From: Runella sp. CRIBMP
GTDB lineage: Bacteria; Bacteroidota; Bacteroidia; Cytophagales; Spirosomataceae
DNA length: 64,000 nucleotides
Direction of reading: 5' to 3'
Assembly: GCF_009905605.1 (NCBI RefSeq)
Contig: NZ_JAAAKZ010000002.1
Span: 496,001 to 560,000 of the forward strand
Shown: piece by piece, positions 42,265-50,795 of the stretch
How positions within the stretch are numbered: the first letter of the stretch is position 1
How the letters are laid out: each line of letters opens with the position of its first letter
Notes under the pieces: model-generated
Told to the model about the DNA's origin: nothing
What the model saw: only the letters and a program-made list of their open reading frames with translations
Database searches by the model: none
Made by a program: the position numbers and the translations under genes

Positions 42265-43686
42265 CTACTCCTTCTCCCCATCCAAGCCATCCGTAATCAT
42301 CTTCCGAATCATCTGGTGCGGGCGCAGGCCGTTGGTGCGTTTTGTGCCGTTTCCATTGCCGTAATTCATGCTCCGGTCGGCGGAAGAAGAGGCTTTTACG
42401 GCCAAATTATGGGTATTGAGCATTGAGTTGCGAAATTGGGTAAACTCCTCCTCGTTCATCATTTCGCGGGCTATTTCTCCTTTGGCGTAGCCATCGTTGA
42501 AAGACGCGATGCGGCTGTCGGTCTGCGCCAAACGCGTAGATTCGATGAGCTGATCCAAATCATTGCGCATTTTGGTACGCTCAGCGCGCAAATCATCCAA
42601 GGTCTGAAACTGTTGAAGCTCATGCTCCAAAATATCTTTTTGTGTGGTTTGCTCGGCCAACTCTCTGTCGGCTTCCTCCAACTGTTTGTTTAATTTACGA
42701 CGACGACGGCTCAAACGCCACAGTCGTGGGTCGATTTGCAGCCACCGGTACCAAAAATTCTGCAACACAGGCAGCGCCATTCCGAGCGAAACCGCCCCCG
42801 CCAAAGCAAACAAAATACCACTCAACACAAACGACGCCAACGCCCAAGGGCTGTTGACAAGGCCCAGATTGAGTTCATCAGAACGCAAAAGCTGTTGTTC
42901 AATTTTTTGCAATAAAACCTGTTGTTCTTGTGGCGTAATCGTACTGTTGGGGTCGAGCGGCGTAGCGCCCAATTGAAGATTTTTGACCGATTTATTGATG
43001 GCTTCTTTCATTTTATCGGTACGGTAGGCCTCGTATCGAAACCATCCCAAAATCCCCAACGTGATAATGGCAAAACCCGCCAAGCCCACTTTAAACCAAG
43101 CATAACGCGTACGTGCTTTTTGGGTATGCTCATCCACATACGGCTTCTCAATCAGGCGGTCGTAGGCGGGTTTGAGCAAAATAGAAATCATGGCCAAACC
43201 AATGGCAAACGCCCACGCCTCATTGTTGTTGCGAATGTTGAGGGCGTAGGCAACAATTTCGTGCGATATAATAAGGTCACCAAACACAAATGCCGCCCCC
43301 GCAAAAAAGAAAAAGAAGCCTGCCAAGAGCGAATACTCCGATTGTGTTTGTTTACGCCGTGCCCGCAGGGCTTCGGTTTCGGCATCAACGGCATCCCGCT
43401 GCGCCGTCAGTTCTGTTACACGCTTGGTGGCTTTGATTACCCGTTGCACAAACTCTTGCAAACGGTCGTAAGCAGTTTTACGCTTTACGGCCGTTTCTTC
43501 AATCTCTTTATCAACCCGTTGGATTTCATTTCGACGGTCCTCAATCCGTTGGGCCAACCAATTATAATGTATCTGGCTTGAAAGATAACTTTCATATGGA
43601 TTACGATTTTCCGAGCCTTCAATACCGCTGTGGTAGCCGTGTTGAAAATCGGGTTCGTCTGTATGGTCTTTTGTTGGTTCCTGCAT
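42265..43686 (-). CDS. Large coiled-coil membrane protein of unknown function (second gene of pair)
   Basis: A 473-residue protein without recognised domains. An acidic N-terminal tail (1-30) is followed by a long charged coiled coil at about 43-115 (IEDRRNEIQRVDKEIEETAV). Membrane helices are at about 119-140 (LLAGFFFFFAGAAFVFGDLI), 157-172, 195-215 and 280-308. A second coiled coil covers about 322-385 (RRRRKLNKQLEEADRELAEQ). The tail is Asn/Gly-rich and basic. It lacks a signal peptide, so both coiled coils are probably cytoplasmic. The fourth helix follows a hydrophilic loop of about 65 residues. It starts 45 bp after the similarly built upstream gene. The coil-membrane-coil layout suggests a scaffold or membrane-shaping role, but no function is known. 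Confidence 0.75.
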   Translation of the reverse strand: MQEPTKDHTDEPDFQHGYHSGIEGSENRNPYESYLSSQIHYNWLAQRIEDRRNEIQRVDKEIEETAVKRKTAYDRLQEFVQRVIKATKRVTELTAQRDAVDAETEALRARRKQTQSEYSLLAGFFFFFAGAAFVFGDLIISHEIVAYALNIRNNNEAWAFAIGLAMISILLKPAYDRLIEKPYVDEHTQKARTRYAWFKVGLAGFAIITLGILGWFRYEAYRTDKMKEAINKSVKNLQLGATPLDPNSTITPQEQQVLLQKIEQQLLRSDELNLGLVNSPWALASFVLSGILFALAGAVSLGMALPVLQNFWYRWLQIDPRLWRLSRRRRKLNKQLEEADRELAEQTTQKDILEHELQQFQTLDDLRAERTKMRNDLDQLIESTRLAQTDSRIASFNDGYAKGEIAREMMNEEEFTQFRNSMLNTHNLAVKASSSADRSMNYGNGNGTKRTNGLRPHQMIRKMITDGLDGEKE

Positions 43687-43731
43687 GGCTTTCTTTTTTT
43701 AAAATCGTGCTACTTATTTTTTACCAAGTGC

Positions 43732-44904
43732 TTACTGCTGATTTTGGGCGGTTGATTGAATCGCCCTCATTTGTCGGTCTGTCAAACGGTCGCGCAGTTG
43801 GCGGGCCAGGTAAAATTCACTTTCAAACAGTTTGATGAGGGCATCACGTCGGGCATTCACGCGCGCAAGTTCGGCCTCTACCCGATTCAATTGCGGCACA
43901 ATCTGCCATTTTTGAATGCGTAATTCATCAATTTCGGCGTTCAAGCGGTTGGTTTCCTCGTCCCAAGTCTCTGTTTTGCTCGTTTTTTCTTTTTTCATGT
44001 TAGCACCCGTCAGCCAAATCCGTAAATCATTGCGAAGTACGGTGATATTGCTCAACAGCAATTTGCCCGCAAAAAGAAACAGAAAAAACACAAAGACAAA
44101 CAACGCCACCGCCCGCCAAACGGTCTGATTTTGCAATGCTTGTACAAACACAAACATGGCTGCTGCAAAAGGCATACCAACCTCCTCTAACAACCTGCGC
44201 CATGACACACTGCTGTCGGTATCGTGAAAAAGTGAAACCCGACCGAACAAATTAAACATCCCTGCCAAAAACACCCCAACGGCTATCCACTGACTATTAG
44301 GATATAAAGGGCGCAAAGTATCATCAATCAAAAAGAAATTTCCTATGCACATCGCCATCGAAAACACCAAGCCTACGATAGTTCGCGGCAACTGATGTTC
44401 TCCTTCATTTTGGCGGGCATCCAGCTCGGCAGCTTTATCTTTAAATTCGTTGATTCTGGTTTCTTTTTGCCCAATAAACAAATTTAATTCCTGAATTTTT
44501 TCACCATAACGCTCCACATCTAACTCTAAATCAGCGGTTTGATGCACGAAATAACTGCGAATGATGGCTACTTTCTCTTCAGGCTTTGACTCTGAAAGTC
44601 CAAAAATAACTCCTTCATCCCGTAGCAAAGTTTCATCTTCCAACCACGATGGCAACTCAATGGGAATTGAAGTTTGTGTGGGTTGAGGCGGTGTTAAATC
44701 CCACGTATGGGTAGAGGCGGGAGTCTCTTCGGTCATGACCCGCGTTTGTGGAACGATTCCAGGCAAGGCAGGCACAGAAACATCGGCCGTTACCTTCTTG
44801 GTTTCGACTTGTGGTGGGTCTAACTCCGCAAAAGACACCAATTCGGGGTCTTTGCTGAAGTTATCGGGGCTAAAATAGGCTTTGATTCGATCAAAGAGGC
44901 TCAT
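43732..44904 (-). CDS. Coiled-coil membrane protein of unknown function (first gene of pair)
   Basis: A 390-residue protein, not recognised. The N-terminal about 90 residues are Pro/Thr/Val-rich and likely disordered, ending in the conserved-looking IELPSWLEDETLL. A coiled coil lies at about 124-165 (LDVERYGEKIQELNLFIGQK). Membrane helices follow at about 174-193, 205-223, 243-258 and 262-286 (VWRAVALFVFVFFLFLFAGK). A second coiled coil covers about 312-358 (TNRLNAEIDELRIQKWQIVP) and ends near a Gln-rich tail. The layout mirrors the downstream protein although the sequences differ. The two genes form a closed unit between the aspS terminator and the bidirectional terminator at 42.2 kb. Confidence 0.75.
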   Translation of the reverse strand: MSLFDRIKAYFSPDNFSKDPELVSFAELDPPQVETKKVTADVSVPALPGIVPQTRVMTEETPASTHTWDLTPPQPTQTSIPIELPSWLEDETLLRDEGVIFGLSESKPEEKVAIIRSYFVHQTADLELDVERYGEKIQELNLFIGQKETRINEFKDKAAELDARQNEGEHQLPRTIVGLVFSMAMCIGNFFLIDDTLRPLYPNSQWIAVGVFLAGMFNLFGRVSLFHDTDSSVSWRRLLEEVGMPFAAAMFVFVQALQNQTVWRAVALFVFVFFLFLFAGKLLLSNITVLRNDLRIWLTGANMKKEKTSKTETWDEETNRLNAEIDELRIQKWQIVPQLNRVEAELARVNARRDALIKLFESEFYLARQLRDRLTDRQMRAIQSTAQNQQ

Positions 44905-45035
44905 AGTAGGTGCATTTGGGCTGTTAAAACGAACGTTTTATAAACTTGAAGTTCAACAAAATTATTGTACTTCTCCCCAAAAATGGGACGAAAGGTGCAA
45001 TTTATGACGCAGAGTATCATTTTTAATCTTTAAAT

Positions 45036-45069
45036 AAAAAAACTCCACACCAAAAATGTGGAGTTTTTT
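45036..45069 (-). terminator. aspS terminator
   Basis: AACTCCACA (45041-45049) pairs with TGTGGAGTT (45057-45065), with A/T runs on both sides that extend the stem. It lies 25 bp after the aspS stop on the minus strand. Confidence 0.9.
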
Positions 45070-45094
45070 CTACAATCTTATAAAACTCAAAAAA

Positions 45095-46852
45095 TTATGC
45101 TTTCGTCGCAATTTTCAATTCATCCAGTTGTTTTTGGTCAATGGTCGACGGAGAATCAATCATTACATCACGGCCTGAATTGTTTTTGGGGAACGCAATG
45201 AAATCTCGAATGGAATCCACCCCACCAAAAATAGAACATAGGCGGTCAAATCCAAAGGCGATTCCAGCGTGTGGCGGCGCTCCAAATTCAAACGCTTCCA
45301 TTAAGAACCCGAATTGCGCTTTGGCTTCTTCGGGGGTAAAGCCCAAAATCTCAAACATCTGCATCTGCAACGGCCGTTGGAAAATCCGTACGGAGCCTCC
45401 TCCTACTTCGGTTCCGTTGATGACCATATCATAGGCATTGGCCCGAACAGCGCCCAAATCCGTCGTCAATAAAGGAATATCTTCGGGCTTAGGACTGGTA
45501 AACGGATGGTGCATGGCAAACCAACGGTTTTCTTCTTCGCCATATTCCAACAACGGAAAATCAACCACCCACAGCACTTTATAATCGTCGGGATTGCGTA
45601 ATCCTAAACGGCTGCCCATTTCTAGGCGGAGTTCATTGAGTTGCTTACGGGTTTTGTTGGCTTCTCCCGCCATGATAAGCATTAAGTCACCGGGCTGTGC
45701 GCCGAATGCATCCGCCCATTGCTTCAAATCTTCTTCACTGTAAAACTTATCAACCGACGATTTGATGGTTCCGTCGGCATTGTAACGCGCATAAATCAAC
45801 CCTTTTGCGCCAATTTGGGGGCGTTTTACCCATTCCGTCAATTCGTCCATTTGCTTGCGCGTGTATTCTGTACAGCCTTTGGCACAAACCCCCACCACTA
45901 ATTCGGCAGAGTCAAATAAACCGAAATTTTTACCTGAAACGAAGTCATTATCGCCTTTCAACTCCACAAATTCCATCCCAAAACGAATGTCGGGTTTGTC
46001 GGAGCCGTATTTTTTCATGGCCGTAGCGTAGGTCATGCGTGGTACTTCAGGCAAATCCAGTCCTTTTACGGCTTTAAATAAATGACGAATCAGACCTTCA
46101 AACATTTGCAGAATGTCTTCCTGCGTTACAAACGACATTTCACAGTCAATCTGCGTAAACTCAGGCTGACGGTCGGCGCGTAGATCTTCGTCGCGGAAAC
46201 ACTTTACAATCTGATAATAACGGTCAAATCCCGACACCATCAACAATTGTTTAAACGTCTGCGGTGACTGCGGCAACGCATAAAACTCCCCCGGATTCAT
46301 GCGGCTAGGTACCACAAAGTCGCGAGCTCCTTCTGGCGTTGATTTGATTAAAACGGGCGTTTCAACCTCAATAAAATTCTGGGCGTCCATAAAAAGACGC
46401 GTTTGCTGGGCTACTTTATGGCGCAGTTCTAAGTTTTTGCGCACTATGTCACGACGCAAGTCTAGGTAGCGGTATTTCAGGCGGAGCTCATCTCCCCCGT
46501 CGGTTTTATCTTCAATCTGAAAAGGCGGCAGCTTGGCCGAGTTCAGGACCGTCAGCCCCGTCAATTTAATTTCAATTTCACCCGTTGCCATTTTATCATT
46601 TTTGGCAAAGCGCTCAGTAACCACCCCCGTAGCTTGAACCACAAACTCACGGCCTAAATTCCGGGCCTGGGCGATGATTTCTGGGGCGGTTTTACCTTCT
46701 TCAAGCATTAGCTGGGTGATACCGTAGCGGTCGCGCAGGTCAATCCAAATCATACCGCCTTTATCACGTGTACGTTGTACCCAACCGCTGAGGATTACTT
46801 CTTTACTGACATCTGAAATACGGAGTTCTCCGCAAGTGTGCGTTCTAAGCAT
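45095..46852 (-). CDS. aspS: Aspartyl-tRNA synthetase
   Basis: A class II synthetase charging tRNA-Asp, 585 residues, the bacterial length including the GAD insertion. The N-terminal anticodon-binding OB fold includes [20 protein letters not shown]. The catalytic core has [20 protein letters not shown], motif 2 [20 protein letters not shown], and motif 3 near the end in [13 protein letters not shown]. Whether it is discriminating or non-discriminating (able to make Asp-tRNA-Asn) cannot be decided from this window. A TANNTTTG element lies 38 bp upstream of the start and a strong hairpin after the stop, so it is a single-gene unit. Confidence 0.97.
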   Translation of the reverse strand: MLRTHTCGELRISDVSKEVILSGWVQRTRDKGGMIWIDLRDRYGITQLMLEEGKTAPEIIAQARNLGREFVVQATGVVTERFAKNDKMATGEIEIKLTGLTVLNSAKLPPFQIEDKTDGGDELRLKYRYLDLRRDIVRKNLELRHKVAQQTRLFMDAQNFIEVETPVLIKSTPEGARDFVVPSRMNPGEFYALPQSPQTFKQLLMVSGFDRYYQIVKCFRDEDLRADRQPEFTQIDCEMSFVTQEDILQMFEGLIRHLFKAVKGLDLPEVPRMTYATAMKKYGSDKPDIRFGMEFVELKGDNDFVSGKNFGLFDSAELVVGVCAKGCTEYTRKQMDELTEWVKRPQIGAKGLIYARYNADGTIKSSVDKFYSEEDLKQWADAFGAQPGDLMLIMAGEANKTRKQLNELRLEMGSRLGLRNPDDYKVLWVVDFPLLEYGEEENRWFAMHHPFTSPKPEDIPLLTTDLGAVRANAYDMVINGTEVGGGSVRIFQRPLQMQMFEILGFTPEEAKAQFGFLMEAFEFGAPPHAGIAFGFDRLCSIFGGVDSIRDFIAFPKNNSGRDVMIDSPSTIDQKQLDELKIATKA

Positions 46853-47163
46853 ACAAAAGTCTATTTCTTAATTTCTTTAAAAAGTGCCGCAAAAGTACGG
46901 AATAAATGGGAGTTCGTTATAAATAGTACAAAGCATACCTCAATTTTTTACAAGTATTTTCCAATTATAATCTTCTTGCCCTAACCCTTTTATCCACTTT
47001 TACACCCCAATTCCTCCTCACTCACCGTTATTTTTGAGTGAAGTGCATATCTCTTTCCTTCCTCTAAACTTGTTTGATAACATTTTCGTTATTTACTTTG
47101 AAAAAGAACGGTTTTGTGCAAACTGCTCCTTTTTTGGTCAACTGTAACTAATCATCCAATCCC
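46853..47163. other. Divergent spacer aspS / moaA
   Basis: In this 311-bp spacer the minus-strand -7 element TACTTTTG (46897-46890) fits the aspS promoter. No clear -33 partner is seen. On the moaA side no TANNTTTG match and no molybdenum-cofactor riboswitch-like folding could be recognised. The rest is AT-rich and featureless. Confidence 0.5.
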
Positions 47164-48156
47164 TTGAACCGCGTAATAGACAACCACGGACGTCCTATCA
47201 GCTACCTGCGGCTTGCCGTCACGGACCGTTGCAATCTTCGCTGCTTTTATTGCATGCCCGAAGAAGGTATCAAATACGTACCCAAACCACACTTGTTGAC
47301 GTGGGAAGAAATGGAGCGTACCATTAGGATATTGGTCAATATGGGCGTCGACAAGGTGCGTCTTACGGGAGGCGAGCCGTTTGTTCGGCGCGGAATCATG
47401 GATTTTCTGGAAGAATTGAATAAAATCGACGGTCTTCGTCAAATCAACATCACAACAAACGGCGTATTGACGGCTCCGCTAATACCTGAATTTCAGCGAT
47501 TGGGCATTAAATCGGTCAATCTCAGCTTAGATACCCTTGACCGTCAACGCTTTTTTGACATTACCCGTCGCGATGAATTTCAAAATGTATGGCAAACATT
47601 TGAAGCATTGCAGGAATACAATATCCCTACAAAATTGAATTCGGTCGTCATGTCAGGAAAAAATACGGACGATATTATTCCCATGGCCGACCTGACGCGT
47701 ACGCACAATGTCAGTGTTCGTTTCATTGAAGAAATGCCTTTCAACGGCGACGGCGCCCACGAATACCAAGAGTTTTGGAACTACCGCAAGATTTTGGAAG
47801 AACTAAGAAAAACATATCCTGGGATTTATAAACTGCCTGACCCACCCGCCTCGACTTCGTATAATTATCAGATTCCGGGCCACAAAGGCACCATTGGAAT
47901 CATCGCGGCGTTTAGCCGAACCTTCTGCGGCACATGTAATAGATTGAGAATCACGCCTCAAGGTCAATTCAAAACCTGCCTGTATGACGACGGAGTGTTC
48001 AATATCAAAGATTTACTTCGACAAGGATTGGATGATGCCAATATAACACAACGTATATTTGAAGCACTTCAGCACCGGGCCAAAGATGGGTTTGAAGCAG
48101 AAGCCCGACGCACGGTAGGTTCAGTATCCGAGTCTATGTCAACAATCGGGGGATAA
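47164..48156 (+). CDS. moaA: GTP 3',8-cyclase MoaA (molybdenum cofactor synthesis)
   Basis: A radical-SAM enzyme converting GTP to 3',8-cyclo-GTP, the first step of molybdopterin synthesis. The product is 330 residues. The N-terminal SAM cluster is CNLRCFYC (Cys23, Cys27, Cys30), preceded by the family start NHGRPISYLRLAVTDR. The second cluster is FCGTCNRLRITPQGQFKTC, and the required C-terminal Gly-Gly is present (STIGG). There is no ATG before the conserved region, so the TTG at 47164 is the apparent start. No other moa/moe gene is in the window. Its stop is 7 bp from the stop of an HNH endonuclease gene on the other strand. Confidence 0.94.
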   Translation: MNRVIDNHGRPISYLRLAVTDRCNLRCFYCMPEEGIKYVPKPHLLTWEEMERTIRILVNMGVDKVRLTGGEPFVRRGIMDFLEELNKIDGLRQINITTNGVLTAPLIPEFQRLGIKSVNLSLDTLDRQRFFDITRRDEFQNVWQTFEALQEYNIPTKLNSVVMSGKNTDDIIPMADLTRTHNVSVRFIEEMPFNGDGAHEYQEFWNYRKILEELRKTYPGIYKLPDPPASTSYNYQIPGHKGTIGIIAAFSRTFCGTCNRLRITPQGQFKTCLYDDGVFNIKDLLRQGLDDANITQRIFEALQHRAKDGFEAEARRTVGSVSESMSTIGG

Positions 48157-48163
48157 AAGACTA

Positions 48164-48736
48164 TTATTCATCATCCACTTTTACATGTTTCCAGTTTTCG
48201 CCAGAACGGATACGGTTGAGTTGTGTGTGCGTTATCCCAAACTGTTTGGCAATCATCTTCAATCTGCTCTTGTCACTTTTGAGCATTTTTTTGATCATTC
48301 TGACTTTGATTTCGGTCAGCTTGTAGTTGCGGGTACGAGCAGGAAGCTTACGATTTATAACGGCTGGGTTTTCACGGTTATGTTCCACCATTTCTGTCTT
48401 GGTTACCCATTTCAGATTGTCGGCACGGTTGTTTTGTTTATCAAAATCAAGGTGAATGACGTATTTATGCAATTCACTTTCGCGTTTTAGGAACAATTCA
48501 GCCACCAATTTATGAACATATCTATTGATGGTTTTTCCACCTGTGATACGAATATTGAGCGAACGATACCCCTGAATCACCGATCCTTTAATAATAACCG
48601 CTTTTTTCTCCTCGTTTTGAAAACTTCTCAGGCGTCCATAGTTAGAGACATCATACCGAGGTGGGTTTTCCACTCCCTCAAACTCGACAGGCACCCACTT
48701 TTCGTTCCAATAACTAAGCACTTTTTTGTCGCTCAT
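48164..48736 (-). CDS. NUMOD4-HNH homing-type endonuclease
   Basis: A 190-residue free-standing endonuclease-like protein. NUMOD4 DNA-binding motif at about 13-38 (EKWVPVEFEGVENPPRYDVS, then NYGRLRSF). The HNH_3 nuclease core follows at about 70-110: the VHKLVAELFL helix, the catalytic-position His in YVIHLDFDKQNN, then RADNLKWVTKTEM with the Asn. A C-terminal helix-turn-helix is at about 140-185 (KMIAKQFGITHTQLNRIRSG). These are the building blocks of phage and intron homing endonucleases. Here it is not inside an intron; it sits between moaA and a CoA-binding protein gene. It may be a selfish element or a domesticated nuclease. No flanking direct repeats were recognised. Confidence 0.88.
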   Translation of the reverse strand: MSDKKVLSYWNEKWVPVEFEGVENPPRYDVSNYGRLRSFQNEEKKAVIIKGSVIQGYRSLNIRITGGKTINRYVHKLVAELFLKRESELHKYVIHLDFDKQNNRADNLKWVTKTEMVEHNRENPAVINRKLPARTRNYKLTEIKVRMIKKMLKSDKSRLKMIAKQFGITHTQLNRIRSGENWKHVKVDDE

Positions 48737-48854
48737 GGCCCCTATTTATTGATTGAAAATTTAGTTTACAAAATAAAAAAGTACATTTTACAGGATGTGA
48801 GTAGAACAAGTTTCAAAAACATTTGTTTAGAAAAAAGAAGTAATTATTAAAAAA

Positions 48855-49214
48855 ATGAAAAAAACACTCATTATTGGCGCTTCCACCAATCCAGCTCGTT
48901 ATTCATTTCTAGCCGCCAATCGATTGGTGAATCATGGGCATCCGGTCGTGTTGCTTGGATTGAAAGCAGGACAGATAGCTGGCAATGACATTTTAACCAG
49001 CAAACCCGACCTAAAAGACATTGATACCGTAACACTCTACATTGGGCCGCAGCACCAAGCCGAATGGTATGATTATATTATTGCACTTCATCCAAAACGA
49101 GTGATTTTCAATCCTGGTACAGAAAACCCTGAATTTGAACAATTATTAACCCAAAACGGAATCGTTGCGGAAGAAGCCTGCACATTGGTACTGCTTTCGA
49201 TAAACAGTTACTAA
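48855..49214 (+). CDS. CoA-binding domain protein (YccU-like)
   Basis: A 119-residue single-domain Rossmann-fold protein of the CoA_binding_2 family. Motifs: TLIIGASTNPARYSFLAANR at the start (nucleotide loop), VTLYIGPQHQ, RVIFNPGTENPEFEQLL and the final EEACTLVLL. The family resembles the CoA-binding part of succinyl-CoA synthetase, but the cellular role is unknown. It converges with mtaB, and the spacer between them is a bidirectional terminator. The upstream region is shared with the HNH gene, which diverges from it. Confidence 0.88.
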   Translation: MKKTLIIGASTNPARYSFLAANRLVNHGHPVVLLGLKAGQIAGNDILTSKPDLKDIDTVTLYIGPQHQAEWYDYIIALHPKRVIFNPGTENPEFEQLLTQNGIVAEEACTLVLLSINSY

Positions 49215-49219
49215 AAATT

Positions 49220-49250
49220 ATTAAAGAAGGGGAATACCCCCTTCTTTAAT
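49220..49250. terminator. Bidirectional terminator overlapping the mtaB stop
   Basis: ATTAAAGAAGGGG (49220-49232) pairs with CCCCTTCTTTAAT (49238-49250) over 13 bp with a 5-base loop. The mtaB stop codon (49246-49248) lies inside the right arm. It serves the converging genes on both strands. Confidence 0.88.
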
Positions 49251-50580
49251 TGTGAACGAACATGGGTATACTTTCCGACTCTTCGGCCTCTACGTTACCC
49301 TCGGCATTGATATTTGTCAGGCGTACGGTTTTCATTTCATTCATCAGCAAAGGGTCATATTGTACGCTTACCCGCACGTAATTTTCGGTAAAGCCTTGCA
49401 TATACCCATTGACTACATCCTCTTCAAACAAAACCGTTCGCTCCAAGCCTAATTGACTTTCATAGAATGCCCGGCGTTTTTTATCAGAAAGGATGTGCAA
49501 CATCTTAGAACGCTCCGCCCGCTGCGACTGAGGCACAACGGGCTTGATGTCAACTGCTAAGGTATTCGGGCGTTCTGAATACGTAAATACGTGTAAATAC
49601 GAAATATCCAACTCGTTCAGGAATTGGTAGGTTTCCAGAAAATCATCGTTGGTCTCACCCGGGTGCCCTACAATAACATCCACCCCAATACAACAATGAG
49701 GCATTAACTCCTTGATTTTGGTTACTCTATCAACATATAATTCGCGGCGATAACGTCGGCGCATCAACCCCAATATTTTATTTGAGCCCGACTGCAACGG
49801 AATATGAAAATGCGGCACAAAGCGTTTTGATTGAGCCACAAAAGCAATAATTTCATCCGTCAACAAATTGGGTTCAATCGACGAAATCCGAAATCGCTCT
49901 ATGCCTTCAACCTCATCCAAGGCTTTCACCAAACCCAAAAACGTCTCCACACGTTGACCATTTTGTAGGCCAAAGTCACCAATATTTACGCCCGTCAGTA
50001 CGATTTCTTTGACACCCCGAGCCGCAATTTCGCGGGCCGATTTAACCACATTTTCAATGGTATCAGACCGGCTTTTCCCCCTTGCCAACGGAATAGTACA
50101 ATAAGCGCAAGGATAATCACAGCCATCTTGCACTTTAAGAAACGTTCGGGTGCGGTCATTGAGTGAGTATGCTACGTGATAATCTACCGCGTCTTCAATC
50201 GGCGAAGCAAAAACTTTGCCCTGCTGCTGCGAAGGCTCTTTGACAAATCCATCTAATAAATCAATGAGTCGAAATTTTTCAGCCGCCCCCAAAACAGCAT
50301 CTACGCCGGGAATTTCCGAAATTTCTTGGGGTTTGAGTTGAGCGTAGCAACCGATGATAGCCACATAACCGTTTGGATTAATCGCTTGGGCTTCGCGTAC
50401 AATCTTGCGGCATTTCTTATCGGCATTTTCGGTAACTGAACACGTATTTACGATAAATATATCGGGTTGGTCATTAAACGCCACTTTCTTATACCCCCGT
50501 TGCTCAAACATCCGTGATATACCTGATGTTTCTGAATAATTGAGTTTACAGCCTAATGTATAAAATGCTACTTTTTTCAT
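49246..50580 (-). CDS. mtaB: tRNA t6A37 methylthiotransferase MtaB
   Basis: A radical-SAM enzyme that adds a methylthio group to t6A at position 37 of tRNAs reading ANN codons. The 444-residue product has the three MTTase domains. The N-terminal UPF0004 domain has cluster cysteines in TLGCKLNYSE, NTCSVTENADKKC and IIGCYAQLKP. The radical-SAM domain has CDYPCAYCTIPLARG (CxxxCxxC). A C-terminal TRAM-like region follows (VNGYMQGFTENYVRV). GCKLNYSE and TCSVT favour MtaB over MiaB or RimO. A TAATTTTG element lies only 5 bp before the start codon, so the transcript may be nearly leaderless. Confidence 0.93.
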   Translation of the reverse strand: MKKVAFYTLGCKLNYSETSGISRMFEQRGYKKVAFNDQPDIFIVNTCSVTENADKKCRKIVREAQAINPNGYVAIIGCYAQLKPQEISEIPGVDAVLGAAEKFRLIDLLDGFVKEPSQQQGKVFASPIEDAVDYHVAYSLNDRTRTFLKVQDGCDYPCAYCTIPLARGKSRSDTIENVVKSAREIAARGVKEIVLTGVNIGDFGLQNGQRVETFLGLVKALDEVEGIERFRISSIEPNLLTDEIIAFVAQSKRFVPHFHIPLQSGSNKILGLMRRRYRRELYVDRVTKIKELMPHCCIGVDVIVGHPGETNDDFLETYQFLNELDISYLHVFTYSERPNTLAVDIKPVVPQSQRAERSKMLHILSDKKRRAFYESQLGLERTVLFEEDVVNGYMQGFTENYVRVSVQYDPLLMNEMKTVRLTNINAEGNVEAEESESIPMFVHN

Positions 50581-50710
50581 CCTGCAAAATTAGTGATAAT
50601 CAGGCTGATTGAGAAAATGAGCGATTGAAGTTTTTAGTATTTTCAATAAATAGGCCTAATTTAGGCCATAAACAAAAAGAAGCTAGTTCATTTCTTCAAA
50701 TTGCTTTCAT

Positions 50711-50718
50711 TACTTTTG
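50711..50718 (+). promoter_or_regulatory. -7 element of the glutamine synthetase promoter
   Basis: TACTTTTG (50711-50718) matches TANNTTTG, 78 bp before the ATG at 50796. No clear -33 TTTG is seen, which would fit an activator-dependent promoter for nitrogen control (inference). Confidence 0.45.
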
Positions 50719-50795
50719 TCAGTCAAACAAAAAAAATATATGTTTGATGTGTATTCCCAAAACAGTTAAATTATTCCAAAATCTAATCATATAGC

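Noticed and set aside
42922-43581. 219-codon open frame opposite the coiled-coil membrane protein
   Set aside because: It is fully antisense to a gene with strong coiled-coil and membrane pattern, has no signal or motif, and its residues look like a by-product of codon bias on the other strand.
46853-47163. Molybdenum-cofactor riboswitch upstream of moaA
   Set aside because: I looked for one because moaA often has it in other phyla, but saw no multi-stem structure or conserved pattern.
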